This document shows positions 1 through 9,216 of a DNA stretch of 64,000 nt, piece after piece. Position numbers and translations under genes: made by a program. The notes beneath the pieces are model-generated. The model did no database searches, was not told where the DNA came from, and worked only from the letters and a program-made list of their open reading frames with translations. How positions within the stretch are numbered: position 1 is the stretch's first letter; each line of letters begins with the position of its first letter. This DNA is from Halobellus captivus (GTDB lineage: Archaea; Halobacteriota; Halobacteria; Halobacteriales; Haloferacaceae): NCBI RefSeq assembly GCF_007655485.1, contig NZ_VJXQ01000004.1, positions 205,376 to 269,375 of the forward strand, in the 5' to 3' direction.

Positions 1-726
1 AATACCAGTAGGCCCGTCCTCGATCGTACCGATGGTGTTTTTGGAGTGTTCGCCGCCGTCGGGCGCGCGGAACCCCTCGACGGTCGCGATGCCGGTGGGG
101 TCGGTGACACTGAACAGTGCGGGCCCGAACGACCCGAGGTCGTGTTTGCCGATGATGTCGATGTCGCGGACGAGCATCTCCTGCTCGACGTACGCCTCGA
201 TCGCGCGGAACCCGCTGTGTTTCGCCGTGAAATCGAACTCGAACCCCTCGAAGTGAAGGTCATTTCCAGGGTCGGAGCCGACACCGAGGCGGAACAGGCG
301 TGTGGGACCACTGAAGGATCCTTTCACGACGCTCCGGCCGTCGAGTTCCTCGACGGTTCCCGGGACGATCGTCGCGTCGTTCCCGACGATCCCGAAGTTC
401 TCGAAGCCCGTAAACCGGAACTGCTCCGTCATCAGATACTCGCCCGGGGGGAACATCAAGAGCGTGTCGTCGTCTGCATACTTCGCGAGCAGATCGTTGA
501 TCGATTCGGAGGCGGTGGTGTCCGCCCCTGCTTCGCGCATATCAATCACTGTCGAGAATCGATCGAAGTACTCCGAGTAACGGTCGGAGGTCGACTCCCC
601 ACGTACCGTGGGGGCGAGCGCCGCGAGCGAACCGGCGGCAGCGATACCTTGTAGAAAGGTCCGTCGAGAGATACCTCGGGATTGCCTTTCCTCGTGCTTC
701 GTTGTTTCAATGTCGGTCGTTTTCAT
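1..726 (-). CDS. Tat-exported right-handed beta-helix protein, C-terminus cut by window edge
   Basis: The frame opens at an ATG (724-726, minus strand) and is still open at position 1, giving 242 residues. Residues 20-26 read SRRTFLQ, a twin-arginine motif, followed by a short hydrophobic stretch, so export in folded form is expected. After the signal comes a conserved-looking entry into a parallel beta-helix (a segment around FPPGEY followed by regularly spaced GxDA and DF strands), as in pectate-lyase or glycan-binding surface proteins. It sits upstream of a glycan-biosynthesis locus, which fits a surface polysaccharide lyase or binding role, but no catalytic residues can be assigned from the visible part. 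Confidence 0.8.
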   Translation of the reverse strand, partial: MKTTDIETTKHEERQSRGISRRTFLQGIAAAGSLAALAPTVRGESTSDRYSEYFDRFSTVIDMREAGADTTASESINDLLAKYADDDTLLMFPPGEYLMTEQFRFTGFENFGIVGNDATIVPGTVEELDGRSVVKGSFSGPTRLFRLGVGSDPGNDLHFEGFEFDFTAKHSGFRAIEAYVEQEMLVRDIDIIGKHDLGSFGPALFSVTDPTGIATVEGFRAPDGGEHSKNTIGTIEDGPTGI

Positions 727-1004
727 TACAAATGTATAGAATCACCCCAACCGGAACTACTTCTGGATGGATATATCTAGAGTTTATATACTATACCAGT
801 AGAGTGCTGGTCAGGCGGGGACACTACAGATGTATGTTGTCAGTTACCGTGGTTTGGTTTAACATCAACCAAGACGTACCTGTCGGTGACGCAGTGACGA
901 CTGCTCCAAGCGTGGTACGACGTACCGGTTGAAGCACTGACAGACTCGTGAGTGAGGGGAGTGGTCTGCGGGAGACGTTCAGCCGGTGCGAATAGTCTCC
1001 GCCG

Positions 1005-1802
1005 TTACTGCTTTGACTCCTGCACCCGGCCCAATGTTTCTATCGTGTCTTGAATGAGTTGTGCGGTAGCCCGTCGAAGCCGGTGAGACACCGCGGTAGT
1101 CGAAATGTCGAGTTGCGTTGCGAGGTCGTCCTGTGTTTCCCGTCGTGGGATGTCGTAATATCCCGATTCGAAGGCGATGCGTAATGCCTCCCACTGTTTG
1201 TCCGTGAGCGTGGACGTGCCGTCACCGAACTGCTCAGACCGATAGAGGCTGTTGAGACCGAATCTGATGTCCCGCTCGGAGCAGAACTGCCGAAGCGCCA
1301 CTAACGCATCGCGGTCAGAAAACAGTAACTGGGCCTTCCAACTACCACTACTGCCCCGAACGGAGCGAGCGCGTGCACCGAGTTCGAGACTCGTCGATGC
1401 GACGAGCAGCGCGTGGTCCGAGAGGGTGATCCGATACACCTCGCTGTCCGGGAACGTTTCGATGAGATCCGCAACGACGACGGTCGGGTCGAGCGTGAAC
1501 GCGTCTTTTAGACGTCCGGGAGTCGCGCCCGAAACTGAGAGGTACAGCGTCCGTTTACCCGATGGTGAGAGCGTATGGTGGTCGGGGACGAACGTGGCCT
1601 CCGTGACCAATTCGAGCGTACGGGCGAGCGCAAGCGACCCCCCCGACAGTTGGACAGTTCCAACAAGTAACGACTCGGTGCGCTCTTTTCTCTTCAACGA
1701 ACTCGATCCATCGCGGCCTGTCCCGTCGTGATCATCCTCGTTGGACGCGTCTCGCGTGCGTGACCACCGCCCATTGGGCGTTCCTACACACGTCGGTTCC
1801 AT
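1005..1802 (-). CDS. HTH-10 (bacterio-opsin activator type) transcriptional regulator
   Basis: A 265-residue protein. The C-terminal ~55 residues (about 203-258, beginning LTDKQWEALRIAFESGYYD) match the haloarchaeal HTH-10 domain: an LT.KQ..AL..A...GYY..PR lead-in followed by the helix-turn-helix around LATQLDISTTAVSHRLRRA. The N-terminal 150 residues resemble the sensory beta-sheet part of these regulators and show no known cofactor motif. A TATA-like element lies 24-29 bases upstream of the ATG, consistent with a leaderless mRNA. It is followed on its upstream side by a larger HTH-10 protein on the same strand, so the two may act on shared targets. The ligand is unknown. Confidence 0.9.
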   Translation of the reverse strand: MEPTCVGTPNGRWSRTRDASNEDDHDGTGRDGSSSLKRKERTESLLVGTVQLSGGSLALARTLELVTEATFVPDHHTLSPSGKRTLYLSVSGATPGRLKDAFTLDPTVVVADLIETFPDSEVYRITLSDHALLVASTSLELGARARSVRGSSGSWKAQLLFSDRDALVALRQFCSERDIRFGLNSLYRSEQFGDGTSTLTDKQWEALRIAFESGYYDIPRRETQDDLATQLDISTTAVSHRLRRATAQLIQDTIETLGRVQESKQ

Positions 1803-1825
1803 AGCTGACGAATTTAAACGTGGGG

Positions 1826-1831
1826 GTTATA
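1826..1831 (-). promoter_or_regulatory. TATA-like element for the short HTH-10 regulator
   Basis: TATAAC on the minus strand lies 24-29 bases upstream of the ATG at 1802. This is the usual distance for a leaderless haloarchaeal transcript. No Shine-Dalgarno sequence precedes the ATG. Confidence 0.45.
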
Positions 1832-1899
1832 GGTTTCATAGCTATACAGATAGTGTCCACAATCCAACCGTCCATCTCCGTTCGATTTGCACGACCTCC

Positions 1900-4098
1900 C
1901 TACAAGTAGTCACCATCGGATAGCTCACTCTCGAACAACGCGCTGAAAAGTTTCCGTTCAACCACCCGCAGGTGATTGTTGAACGTCGGCTGGGTGATAT
2001 CGAGGAGCGCGGCGATCTCCTCGCCCGTTCGCTCCCGCGGCCATTCGAAGTAGCCGTTGAGATAGGCCGTCTTGAGAACCTCCAGCTGGCGATCGGTCAG
2101 AGACTCAGTGAGCCGGGATGTCGTCATCTGCCGCGGTTCGGTCGGTCGTTCGAGGGAGGAACAACCACGTAGCTCCGCCGTCGGATACTCCTCTCGAAGT
2201 CGTTCGAGGAAACCGCGAACGTTCTCCCGCCGAGTCAGTTCGACGCTGAGATGCGTCTCGGTGGGCGTGGCAGTGAGGTCCCGAATCGACACCCCGGTTC
2301 CTCTCACCGAAGAGAGGATCGTCGGTTCGGACGTCGTTATCGCGAACACGCTACTGGTAGGCCCGCTAGCTATCCGTTCGACCCGATCTACGGAGGCCGA
2401 CTCCTCGAGATATTCTCGAATCTCGTCTGCCGATCCACCGTCCACTGAGAGGTACAGCGTCGACGTCGCGTCGACCTGTGAGACGCGTCCCTCGAACGAG
2501 ACGGTGCCGTCGACCTGATCGGCCAGCCTCCGCAGAATGTCGCTGGAGTCGCGAATCCGAACGTCCAGTCCGACCACGTGGTCTTTTTTTAACGCCTGTC
2601 GATCGCTGATTGCGTCGATGCCGAAGGCCACCGCGTCGGCGATTTCCTCGAAAGCGGACCGCCACAGGTCACCGAAGGCCTTCGCGTCGCTGGCACCAAC
2701 CGTCAGCACGCCGTACCGTAGCTCCCCCGAGACGAGTGGGAGACTGAGAACTGATTGATTGCCGCGGTTTAGCAGGTTTCGTCGCCACGGCTCCTCGCGC
2801 AGACCGAACGAGACGTTTTCTACGAGTACAGCGTCCACGTCGCGGGCTGCTCGAACTGCTGGCTCACTGTTCTCCGGCGTCACAGAGAAGTCGATATCAT
2901 CAAAATACCCTCGTATGGCACCTGCGTGCGCACGGGGGACGAGCCGGTTCTCCGCGGTGTCGTGGTCGCCGACCCACGCGAAGTTGACCCAGTCAAGTTC
3001 GGCGAGCGTCTCACAGATGTCGGTCTCGAGTTCCTCTCGCGTTACCGAACGGGAGACAGCGCGCTCGACATCGAGCAGCGTCTCGGTGGCCAGGTGACGT
3101 CGCTCCAACGCCTCAATTCGTTGGTGGAATTCTCCGGCCTGCTCCCGTGCAGTCCGTTCACAGTGAATGCGGGAGAACGACTGCTCGAGGAGGTCGGCCA
3201 CGAGTTCCACCAGGTGTTCGCTCTCATCGTCAATCCGCCCAGGTTCACCCCATTCGACAGTGAGAACGCCGAACCCGTCGAACGGAGCAGTCATCGCCTG
3301 CGGAGTCGAGAGAACGTCCGCGTCGCTTTCGATCGCCTCCACACCCTCACTGGCCACAAACGAATCCCAGACGAGAGACCCGTCGTGGGGACCGATCGGA
3401 GAGCCGTCGCTGCTGGCGGGGATAAGACCATTCCGCGCTTCGTCCATAACGTAGACCGTCGCTGCGGAGGACGGAAAGAGCTTCTTCAGGGTGAGTTCGG
3501 CCGATCTGCTCGCATCCTCGACGGATTCGGCGTCAACGAGTTCCCGAATACTGTCTTTGAGCGTGTGTAGCTTCCCGCGTCGTGTTCTCGGATCGTTATC
3601 GGTCTCACGGTCACCGACAGGATCGGACCGTCGGGGCCGTTCACCCCCCACCCCCCGTTGGAATCCGGAGGTGGCAAGGGCGTTCTCCACCCGATGGACT
3701 AAGAGCTCCTCCGCGGCATCGTCGGTACTATCGACGATGTCAGTGACGCCTGCGTCGAGACCGGAGATCACGACTCCGGCCGCTGCGTCCGAGACGTATA
3801 GCACGAACGGAAGGGCGGGGTACCGGTCCCTGACCGCTCGGAGGAACGCCACGCCGTCGAACGACCCGTCGTCGTGCTCTGCAACGACACAGTCTACTTC
3901 CGGTTCGGCGCCGAGCCTGTCGAGCGCGGCGTCGCTATCGGAGACGATCGTGACGTCGGCCTCGCTCAGTTCAGCGCTGAGGACTGGTGTAACCGATGAG
4001 AGGCCGTCCCCGACGAGGAGGATGTTCGCGGTGCCGGTCCTCGCGGGTCGTTTCGAGGACACAGAACCCATCACTGCCCCCCCGAACCGAACATACAC
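1900..4098 (-). CDS. Multidomain GAF/HTH-10 bacterio-opsin activator-like regulator
   Basis: A 732-residue regulator. Domains in order: a receiver-like fold at about residues 24-140 (ILLVGDG... start, acidic pocket partly degenerate), a first GAF-like domain at about 190-310, a second GAF domain at about 345-480, a bacterio-opsin-activator beta-rich region at about 490-650, and a C-terminal HTH-10 domain (about 665-720: LTDRQLEVLKTAYLNGYFEW then a helix-turn-helix). Such proteins couple small-molecule or redox sensing to transcription in haloarchaea. The ATG at 4071 (MGSVSSKRP) is an equally plausible start. It lies beside the shorter HTH-10 gene and upstream of the sugar locus; a regulatory link to that locus is inferred only from position. 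Confidence 0.9.
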   Translation of the reverse strand: MYVRFGGAVMGSVSSKRPARTGTANILLVGDGLSSVTPVLSAELSEADVTIVSDSDAALDRLGAEPEVDCVVAEHDDGSFDGVAFLRAVRDRYPALPFVLYVSDAAAGVVISGLDAGVTDIVDSTDDAAEELLVHRVENALATSGFQRGVGGERPRRSDPVGDRETDNDPRTRRGKLHTLKDSIRELVDAESVEDASRSAELTLKKLFPSSAATVYVMDEARNGLIPASSDGSPIGPHDGSLVWDSFVASEGVEAIESDADVLSTPQAMTAPFDGFGVLTVEWGEPGRIDDESEHLVELVADLLEQSFSRIHCERTAREQAGEFHQRIEALERRHLATETLLDVERAVSRSVTREELETDICETLAELDWVNFAWVGDHDTAENRLVPRAHAGAIRGYFDDIDFSVTPENSEPAVRAARDVDAVLVENVSFGLREEPWRRNLLNRGNQSVLSLPLVSGELRYGVLTVGASDAKAFGDLWRSAFEEIADAVAFGIDAISDRQALKKDHVVGLDVRIRDSSDILRRLADQVDGTVSFEGRVSQVDATSTLYLSVDGGSADEIREYLEESASVDRVERIASGPTSSVFAITTSEPTILSSVRGTGVSIRDLTATPTETHLSVELTRRENVRGFLERLREEYPTAELRGCSSLERPTEPRQMTTSRLTESLTDRQLEVLKTAYLNGYFEWPRERTGEEIAALLDITQPTFNNHLRVVERKLFSALFESELSDGDYL

Positions 4099-4254
4099 TG
4101 TCGCATACTTCCGTCGACGACTGCGAAGTGTTTACTTATACGCACGGTAAGCAGCGAGCGATTCGTTCGAGGGCGTCTCGGACCACCTTACCGGTAATAT
4201 AATAAAGCGTCCCAGGACCCAACGATTGCTCACGGCACCCGCCGTAATCGACAT

Positions 4255-4371
4255 ATGACCCGAAAAAGACGCCTCGCACTGGCCGGTATCGTCATCGGAA
4301 TTGTTCTCACCCTCGCGAATCGACGAACCAAGCGGACAGACTCCGCCGACGCCGACGCGGTGCTCGACTAG
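4255..4371 (+). CDS. Small single-span membrane protein (38 aa) next to GT2
   Basis: An ATG at 4255 opens a 38-codon frame ending in TAG at 4369-4371, three bases before the ATG of the GT2 glycosyltransferase. The product begins MTRKRR, has one hydrophobic helix (LALAGIVIGIVLTLA) and an acidic tail. The positive-inside start and single helix look like a genuine membrane microprotein, and the tight spacing suggests it is co-translated with the glycosyltransferase. No family is recognised, and a chance frame cannot be excluded at this length. Confidence 0.5.
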   Translation: MTRKRRLALAGIVIGIVLTLANRRTKRTDSADADAVLD

Positions 4372-4374
4372 CCG

Positions 4375-5379
4375 ATGTACCGCGAGCAGACCATCGGGGC
4401 GGTCATCCCCGCATACAACGAAGAAGCCCACATCGGCGACGTCATCGAAACGCTCCCGGAGTTCGTCGACAGGGCGTATATCATCGACGACGGGTCGACG
4501 GACGGCACGTGGGAAGAGATACAACGACACGCCGAGACGGTCAACGAGCGGTCAGTGGCGAATCCGCCGGTGACCGATGGCGGGACCGCGCTCGAACCGC
4601 GGGTCGTCCCGATACAGCACGAGGAGAATCGAGGCGTTGGTGGGGCGATTAAGACCGGATACCTTCGCGCCCTCGACGACGGTGTCGACGTCACGGCAGT
4701 GATGGGCGGCGACGGGCAGACCGAACCGGACATCGTCAAGCGCATCGTCGACCCGGTTGCGAGGGGCGACGCCGAGTACGCGAAGGGAAATCGTCTTCTC
4801 AGCGGTGACCGAGACGACATGCCCCGACTCCGACAGGTCGGGAATTTCACGCTGACGTTCCTGACGAAAATCGCCAGCGGGTACTGGAAACTCATGGACC
4901 CACAGAACGGGTCGACGGCGATCAGTCACGAGGCCCTCGACGCGGTCGGTATCGAGGAGATGTACGAGGGCTACGGGTACTGCAACGACCTCCTCATCCG
5001 ACTCAACACCCACGGAATGCGCGTTGCGGACGTCTCTCGACGGGCAGTGTACAAAGACGAGACGAGCCACATCCGGTATCGGACGTACGTTCCGAAGGTA
5101 TCAGCGATGCTGCTGCGAGGATTCATTCGCCGGTTGCACACGAAATATTTTGTGAAGGATTTTCACCCGATTCCGCTGGTCTACTACCTCGGCGCATTCA
5201 GTGCGGGAAGCGGTCTCTTGGCCGCTCTCACGGGTGCGGTGTCGGAAGATCGCGGTCTAATTGGAGGGTTCCTGCTGTTCGTCATCGGCTGTCTCTCGCT
5301 CCTGCTGGCGATGACGTTCGACCTCGATCAGAACAAAGATCTGGAAGTGCTCCTGTACGACCGCGAAGCCGAGAAGTAG
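4375..5379 (+). CDS. Family 2 glycosyltransferase, polyprenyl-phosphate type
   Basis: A 334-residue GT-A enzyme. The N-terminus shows the nucleotide-sugar binding start IGAVIPAYNEEAHIG and IIDDGSTDGT, and an acidic metal-binding motif GGDGQ around residue 120. Two C-terminal hydrophobic helices (about residues 262-285 and 290-313) anchor it in the membrane. This layout is that of dolichyl-phosphate glucose/mannose synthase relatives such as AglD/AglJ, which load a sugar from a nucleotide donor onto a dolichol phosphate carrier at the cytoplasmic face. The donor sugar cannot be read from sequence. It opens the biosynthetic part of the glycan locus. Confidence 0.92.
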   Translation: MYREQTIGAVIPAYNEEAHIGDVIETLPEFVDRAYIIDDGSTDGTWEEIQRHAETVNERSVANPPVTDGGTALEPRVVPIQHEENRGVGGAIKTGYLRALDDGVDVTAVMGGDGQTEPDIVKRIVDPVARGDAEYAKGNRLLSGDRDDMPRLRQVGNFTLTFLTKIASGYWKLMDPQNGSTAISHEALDAVGIEEMYEGYGYCNDLLIRLNTHGMRVADVSRRAVYKDETSHIRYRTYVPKVSAMLLRGFIRRLHTKYFVKDFHPIPLVYYLGAFSAGSGLLAALTGAVSEDRGLIGGFLLFVIGCLSLLLAMTFDLDQNKDLEVLLYDREAEK

Positions 5380-5395
5380 TCCCGTCGCGAGATAT

Positions 5396-6187
5396 TTATC
5401 GGGAGGGACGCGGCGGTGACACGACTGATTCCGCAGCACCGTCATCGCGCGGCTCGAAGTCACAGAACTCGTCGATATTGTACTTCTTTTCGACGAACTG
5501 TTCGTGCATAAACCGACGCGTCCGTCCGAGTGTCTGGCTCATAAGCCGCTCAAGACGCTCGACGAACGTCGCGTCACGGTTCCCCCACAGGCCGGGGTGC
5601 ATCAGCACCTGCATCCGTTCGGGGATACCGTCTTCGAGCGGCGGCTCCTCGCGCCAGCGCTGATTCGAGTCGCCCCGGTAGGCGATGTCGCTGAAGAACC
5701 GTTCCTCGTAGGTACTCGCGAAGTCGGGGAAGGTACGCCGGAACACCCACTCTGGGGGGCGGTGAAACGAGACTGTCTCGATCGGATCGTCGGTGACCTG
5801 TGCCAGTATCGCCTTCTCCGCGGCGACGCGCTCCTGAAGGGCATCCTCGGACGGTTCGTCTGCCCAGTACTGGTGCGTGCTGAAGTGTAGTCCGACGTCG
5901 TGTCCGAGCGCCTCCAACCGGGAGAAGATCTCTCGGTTCGGCTTGTGCGTGACAGTATAGAACGGCGAGGTAACGAGGAAGAAGTACGTCGCCTCGATAC
6001 CTCGATCGGCCTCCATACGCGCCGTCCGCAGCGCCCGTCGCGGCGACCAGTCGACATCGTGACGGAGGAGGACGTCCCCCGCCGCGAGGTCCTCTTCGTA
6101 CCCGCGGAAGCGGCAGCCGTGATCGCACAACTCATCGAGGAAGTCGCCGTACCACTCGAACGTGAAGGCGACCTCGTCAGTCGTCAT
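5396..6187 (-). CDS. NodB-like polysaccharide deacetylase family protein
   Basis: A 263-residue cytoplasmic protein with no signal peptide. Candidate metal ligands are Asp in LLRHDVDWSP (about residue 45) and the two His of LHFSTHQY (about residue 100), with a further SFHRPPEW motif. These correspond to the D-H-H triad of carbohydrate esterase family 4 relatives. The lack of an export signal suggests it acts on a nucleotide- or lipid-linked sugar inside the cell rather than on finished polymer. Its start overlaps the end of the LpxD-like gene by 11 bases, so the two are co-translated and may act on the same N-acyl amino sugar. It could also be a catalytically altered family member. Confidence 0.8.
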   Translation of the reverse strand: MTTDEVAFTFEWYGDFLDELCDHGCRFRGYEEDLAAGDVLLRHDVDWSPRRALRTARMEADRGIEATYFFLVTSPFYTVTHKPNREIFSRLEALGHDVGLHFSTHQYWADEPSEDALQERVAAEKAILAQVTDDPIETVSFHRPPEWVFRRTFPDFASTYEERFFSDIAYRGDSNQRWREEPPLEDGIPERMQVLMHPGLWGNRDATFVERLERLMSQTLGRTRRFMHEQFVEKKYNIDEFCDFEPRDDGAAESVVSPPRPSR

Positions 6188-7064
6188 CGTGACCCCCGAT
6201 AGGAGCGGCGGGAGATCCCACGACGGTCGTCTCGGCAGTCACGTCGTCGAGGACGGCGGCGTTCATCCCGATCTCGGCGTCGTCCCCGATAACGACATCC
6301 GTCGCAACCGAGACGTGTGGATGAACGGTGACCCGATCACCGACACGGACACCGCCGCTGAAGCCCGATCCGTACGCGACGGTCGTGTCCTCGCCAAGTT
6401 CAGCCTGGTGAGCGAGGTGGACGTTCCCGCTCAGTTTCGTTCCCCGACGCACGATCGTCTCATCGAAAACCGCGCGATCGATGGAGGAGTTCGCGCCGAT
6501 CTCGACGTCGTTCTCGATGACGACTCGGCCCGTGTGTCTCTGTCGTCTGAGTTCGCCGTCGTCCATCCGTGCGAATCCGAATCCGATTCCGCCGAGAGCG
6601 GTGCCCTGTCCCACTCGGCAGTCGTCGCCGATGGTAACACAGCTGGCGACGTAGGCGTGGGCTCCGATCCGACACCGCTCGCCGATCGTTGCACCGTCTT
6701 CGACGACGGCAGTGGGATGAACGACAGTCTCGGCGACGCCCGGGCGGAAGAACTCGTCGTCGACGCGGACGAGAGCCGCCTTGGGTCGCTCGGCGTGAAT
6801 CAGCGTCCGCTCCGGCAGCGAACCGACTGTGGGCGAGCAGATGACGATGCCAGCGTCCGAGGTGCGTACGTGTTCGGGATCATCGTACGTACAGAACGCC
6901 AGATCGTCAGCACCGGCGCCGTCTAGTGCGTCGACGCCGGTGACTGTCGTCTCCGGGCCGGTCACTTCGGCGTCGAGGAAGTCGGCGATCGTTGTCGAAG
7001 CAACCGGGTCGTTCTCCGGGGCCGACGTTCGATTCGTCGCAGTCGAGTGAGTGTACCGAGTCAT
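6177..7064 (-). CDS. LpxD-like left-handed beta-helix N-acyltransferase
   Basis: A 295-residue protein. Residues ~25-95 resemble the LpxD N-terminal uridine-binding domain (IADFLDAEVTG, GVDALDGAGADDLAFC). Residues ~110-285 are hexapeptide repeats, and the segment HLAHQAELG matches the position of the catalytic His of LpxD. In bacteria LpxD adds a hydroxyacyl chain to UDP-3-O-acyl-glucosamine for lipid A. Archaea have no lipid A, so here the likely job is N-acylation (probably acetyl) of a UDP-amino sugar for a surface glycan. That is inference from context: the gene overlaps a deacetylase-like gene and lies beside aminotransferase and dehydrogenase genes for amino-sugar synthesis. Confidence 0.88.
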   Translation of the reverse strand: MTRYTHSTATNRTSAPENDPVASTTIADFLDAEVTGPETTVTGVDALDGAGADDLAFCTYDDPEHVRTSDAGIVICSPTVGSLPERTLIHAERPKAALVRVDDEFFRPGVAETVVHPTAVVEDGATIGERCRIGAHAYVASCVTIGDDCRVGQGTALGGIGFGFARMDDGELRRQRHTGRVVIENDVEIGANSSIDRAVFDETIVRRGTKLSGNVHLAHQAELGEDTTVAYGSGFSGGVRVGDRVTVHPHVSVATDVVIGDDAEIGMNAAVLDDVTAETTVVGSPAAPIGGHDDD

Positions 7065-7251
7065 AGTCCGTGCTCGTGTGAGACACTCGGCTGTCGGGGC
7101 TTTCTTATAGTGCTGCTAATAGCCCCGAGGCGGTGGATCAGACCGGTTCGTGGCGACAGCGGGACAGCGCGTGTGAGCCGGGTCCCGACCGCGGGAGACA
7201 CCTCTGGCGATGCGTGGTGACGCGCGGCAGAGAAGATCCGCGGTTGGGACC

Positions 7252-7836
7252 TCAGCCGTCAGAGGCGACCGAGCGGAGGGTCCTAATCGCCTGTCGAACG
7301 CCCGGCGCTCCGTCAATCACCCAGAGGGTACTGACGAGGAAAAACACCGAGAGGTACGCGAGCACGTACGGGAGGTTGCTCGGATCAGTAGCTTCGTGGA
7401 GGTATCGCCCGACGTAGAGGGAAAACCGTCCGACGAACCCGTGATCGGTTTCGTAGGCCGGAAACGAGACGAGGGGCCAGAGGAGGCGATCGAAGGACAG
7501 CGCTCCGCCCGAGAGGAACGGGCTGAGGACGTCGCCCGCGAGGTGTGAGAGGTAGCCGACAGCGAGCGCAATACCGATACCGGCCCGGTCGTACCGCCGC
7601 GCGATCCAGACCGCGACGGCTGTGAGGGGGAGGGAAAACAGGATCGAATGACCCACTGCATAGCCCATCGGAAACACTTCGAGTCCCCAGGAGAGGGGTT
7701 TGTCGATCAAATCTGGTGCCTGCGTCCCAATGGCGACGACGACGGCTTCCGCGCCGCCGGGTGCCCGTCGCCACGTGAGATGGACGCCGAGAGAATAGAT
7801 CACGTAGCCGAACGCGAGGTGCTCCCACGGCCACAT
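7252..7836 (-). CDS. DUF457/YdjM-like membrane-bound metal-dependent hydrolase family protein
   Basis: A 194-residue polytopic membrane protein. It begins MWPWEHLAFGY and carries conserved His and Asp residues at membrane edges (WEH, APDLIDKP, VGHS, SHLAGDVLSP), the pattern of the DUF457 (YdjM, 'LexA-binding, membrane-bound hydrolase') family. About five hydrophobic helices are visible. The biochemical activity of the family is not established. The stop of the DUF1616 gene lies three bases upstream of its start, so they form one transcription unit. Confidence 0.82.
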   Translation of the reverse strand: MWPWEHLAFGYVIYSLGVHLTWRRAPGGAEAVVVAIGTQAPDLIDKPLSWGLEVFPMGYAVGHSILFSLPLTAVAVWIARRYDRAGIGIALAVGYLSHLAGDVLSPFLSGGALSFDRLLWPLVSFPAYETDHGFVGRFSLYVGRYLHEATDPSNLPYVLAYLSVFFLVSTLWVIDGAPGVRQAIRTLRSVASDG

Positions 7837-7839
7837 CTG

Positions 7840-8883
7840 TTAGCGTCCCCCCGTCGAACCGCCGTCGACGGAAATCCAGAGCTGTGTACTCCGGTAGGCC
7901 GTCTCGGCCGACGGGTCCTCCGGCGCGTCGCCGCGGTAGAGGAGATACTGCACGCGAAGGCGTGAACCACCGAACGAGGGCTGTAAGTCGTGTCTGATAC
8001 GATCAGTCTCACCGGCTTCGACGGTCCGCGAGAACCGATCGAGCTCCGTTTCGCGCGTGACTTCCGTCCCATCCGTTGTTTGATCGACTTCCTGTAGTTT
8101 CACAACGGTCGTATACGACTGCGACGCACCCTCGTGATTGGCGATTCCGACGTACACGGGACGGCTCTGCCCCCCATCGAAGTTCCGAGGGTAGTCCGAG
8201 GCGACGAACTCGCCGTCCCCGGATTCAGTGAGCAGGTAGAGTTCGGTGAACTGTTCATCCTGCGTCGGAGCCGCGTACATCGCAGCAACGCTGCCAGCGA
8301 ATGCGACGATGCTCACCGCGAGCGCGACGTTCAGCAGTAGTCCGCGCCGTGACGATGGCTCGAAGGTGGGCGTCCGGGAGAGCGACCGTTTCCGAATCCG
8401 GAACGACGCCCCGACTGCCCCGACCAGCGCGGCTACCGACGGCACGCCGAACCGCTCGGACTCCGGGAGCTGATATCGTCGAAAGAGGGCCACGGGCGTC
8501 AGAACAGCCGTGAACACCGCGAGAACGATAAAGCTCGGAACGACTCGAATCTCACCGAAGACGAATTGCAACGCCAGCACGACGCCGGGCAGCAACCCGA
8601 TACTGGCGGCCACCGAGAGTCCGATGCGGGCGGCGAGCGAGATGCTGGTGTTACCGGCCTTCGGTGCCGACACAGTTGTGTTGTCCGACGAATCCGGCCT
8701 TCGTTCTTCCGGAAAGAGCGCCGAGACAAGTGCGTACCCAGGGAGGAATATCACGAACGGTAGGACCAGTACCGTTCTGAGCTGTGACCCGGTGTTGTCG
8801 ATAAGGACTGAGACCGTGGCCAATACTGTCGACAGCAGGACGACCAGCAGATCGGTAGTCCACCGGCTTTTTTGGAAAGCCAT
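7840..8883 (-). CDS. DUF1616 family membrane protein
   Basis: About 347 residues. The N-terminal half has four hydrophobic helices with the family-typical LVLPFVIFLPGYALVSALFP segment. After a fifth helix the C-terminal half is an extracellular beta-rich domain with many acidic residues. DUF1616 proteins recur in archaeal surface-glycan clusters, but their function is unknown. The start at 8883 was chosen because a TATTTA box sits 26-31 bases upstream, which suits a leaderless mRNA; a GTG at 8922 in the same frame is the alternative. Confidence 0.85.
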   Translation of the reverse strand: MAFQKSRWTTDLLVVLLSTVLATVSVLIDNTGSQLRTVLVLPFVIFLPGYALVSALFPEERRPDSSDNTTVSAPKAGNTSISLAARIGLSVAASIGLLPGVVLALQFVFGEIRVVPSFIVLAVFTAVLTPVALFRRYQLPESERFGVPSVAALVGAVGASFRIRKRSLSRTPTFEPSSRRGLLLNVALAVSIVAFAGSVAAMYAAPTQDEQFTELYLLTESGDGEFVASDYPRNFDGGQSRPVYVGIANHEGASQSYTTVVKLQEVDQTTDGTEVTRETELDRFSRTVEAGETDRIRHDLQPSFGGSRLRVQYLLYRGDAPEDPSAETAYRSTQLWISVDGGSTGGR

Positions 8884-8908
8884 TTCGAGACCGTTGACCG
8901 CCGAAGGG

Positions 8909-8914
8909 TAAATA
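8909..8914 (-). promoter_or_regulatory. TATA box of the DUF1616 gene
   Basis: TATTTA on the minus strand lies 26-31 bases upstream of the ATG at 8883. This spacing decides the start codon of the DUF1616 gene and implies a leaderless transcript. Confidence 0.5.
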
Positions 8915-9216
8915 TCCCCCACACAGTTGTTCGCCAGATGCGCCGAATTTGCGGTTTAGAGACCTTCTAAGTTAAGAATTCATCACATCGTTGAATTTCA
9001 AATTCGGCCACGCATCCGTTTAACGACCGTATAGTAAACTCTCTGACTAACGGAGTGCTCTCCGCGAAGCCGCTGTCGTGCCCGTGGCACGGAGCGCCTA
9101 CCGACGCGTCGACACACAGGACAGACAATGATACGATTCCGAGATCCGACATCGTTGTGGCACCGCCCTCGAGGGGGAACCGACCCATCGCAACCGAATG
9201 AGGAGACGGTCCCGAG

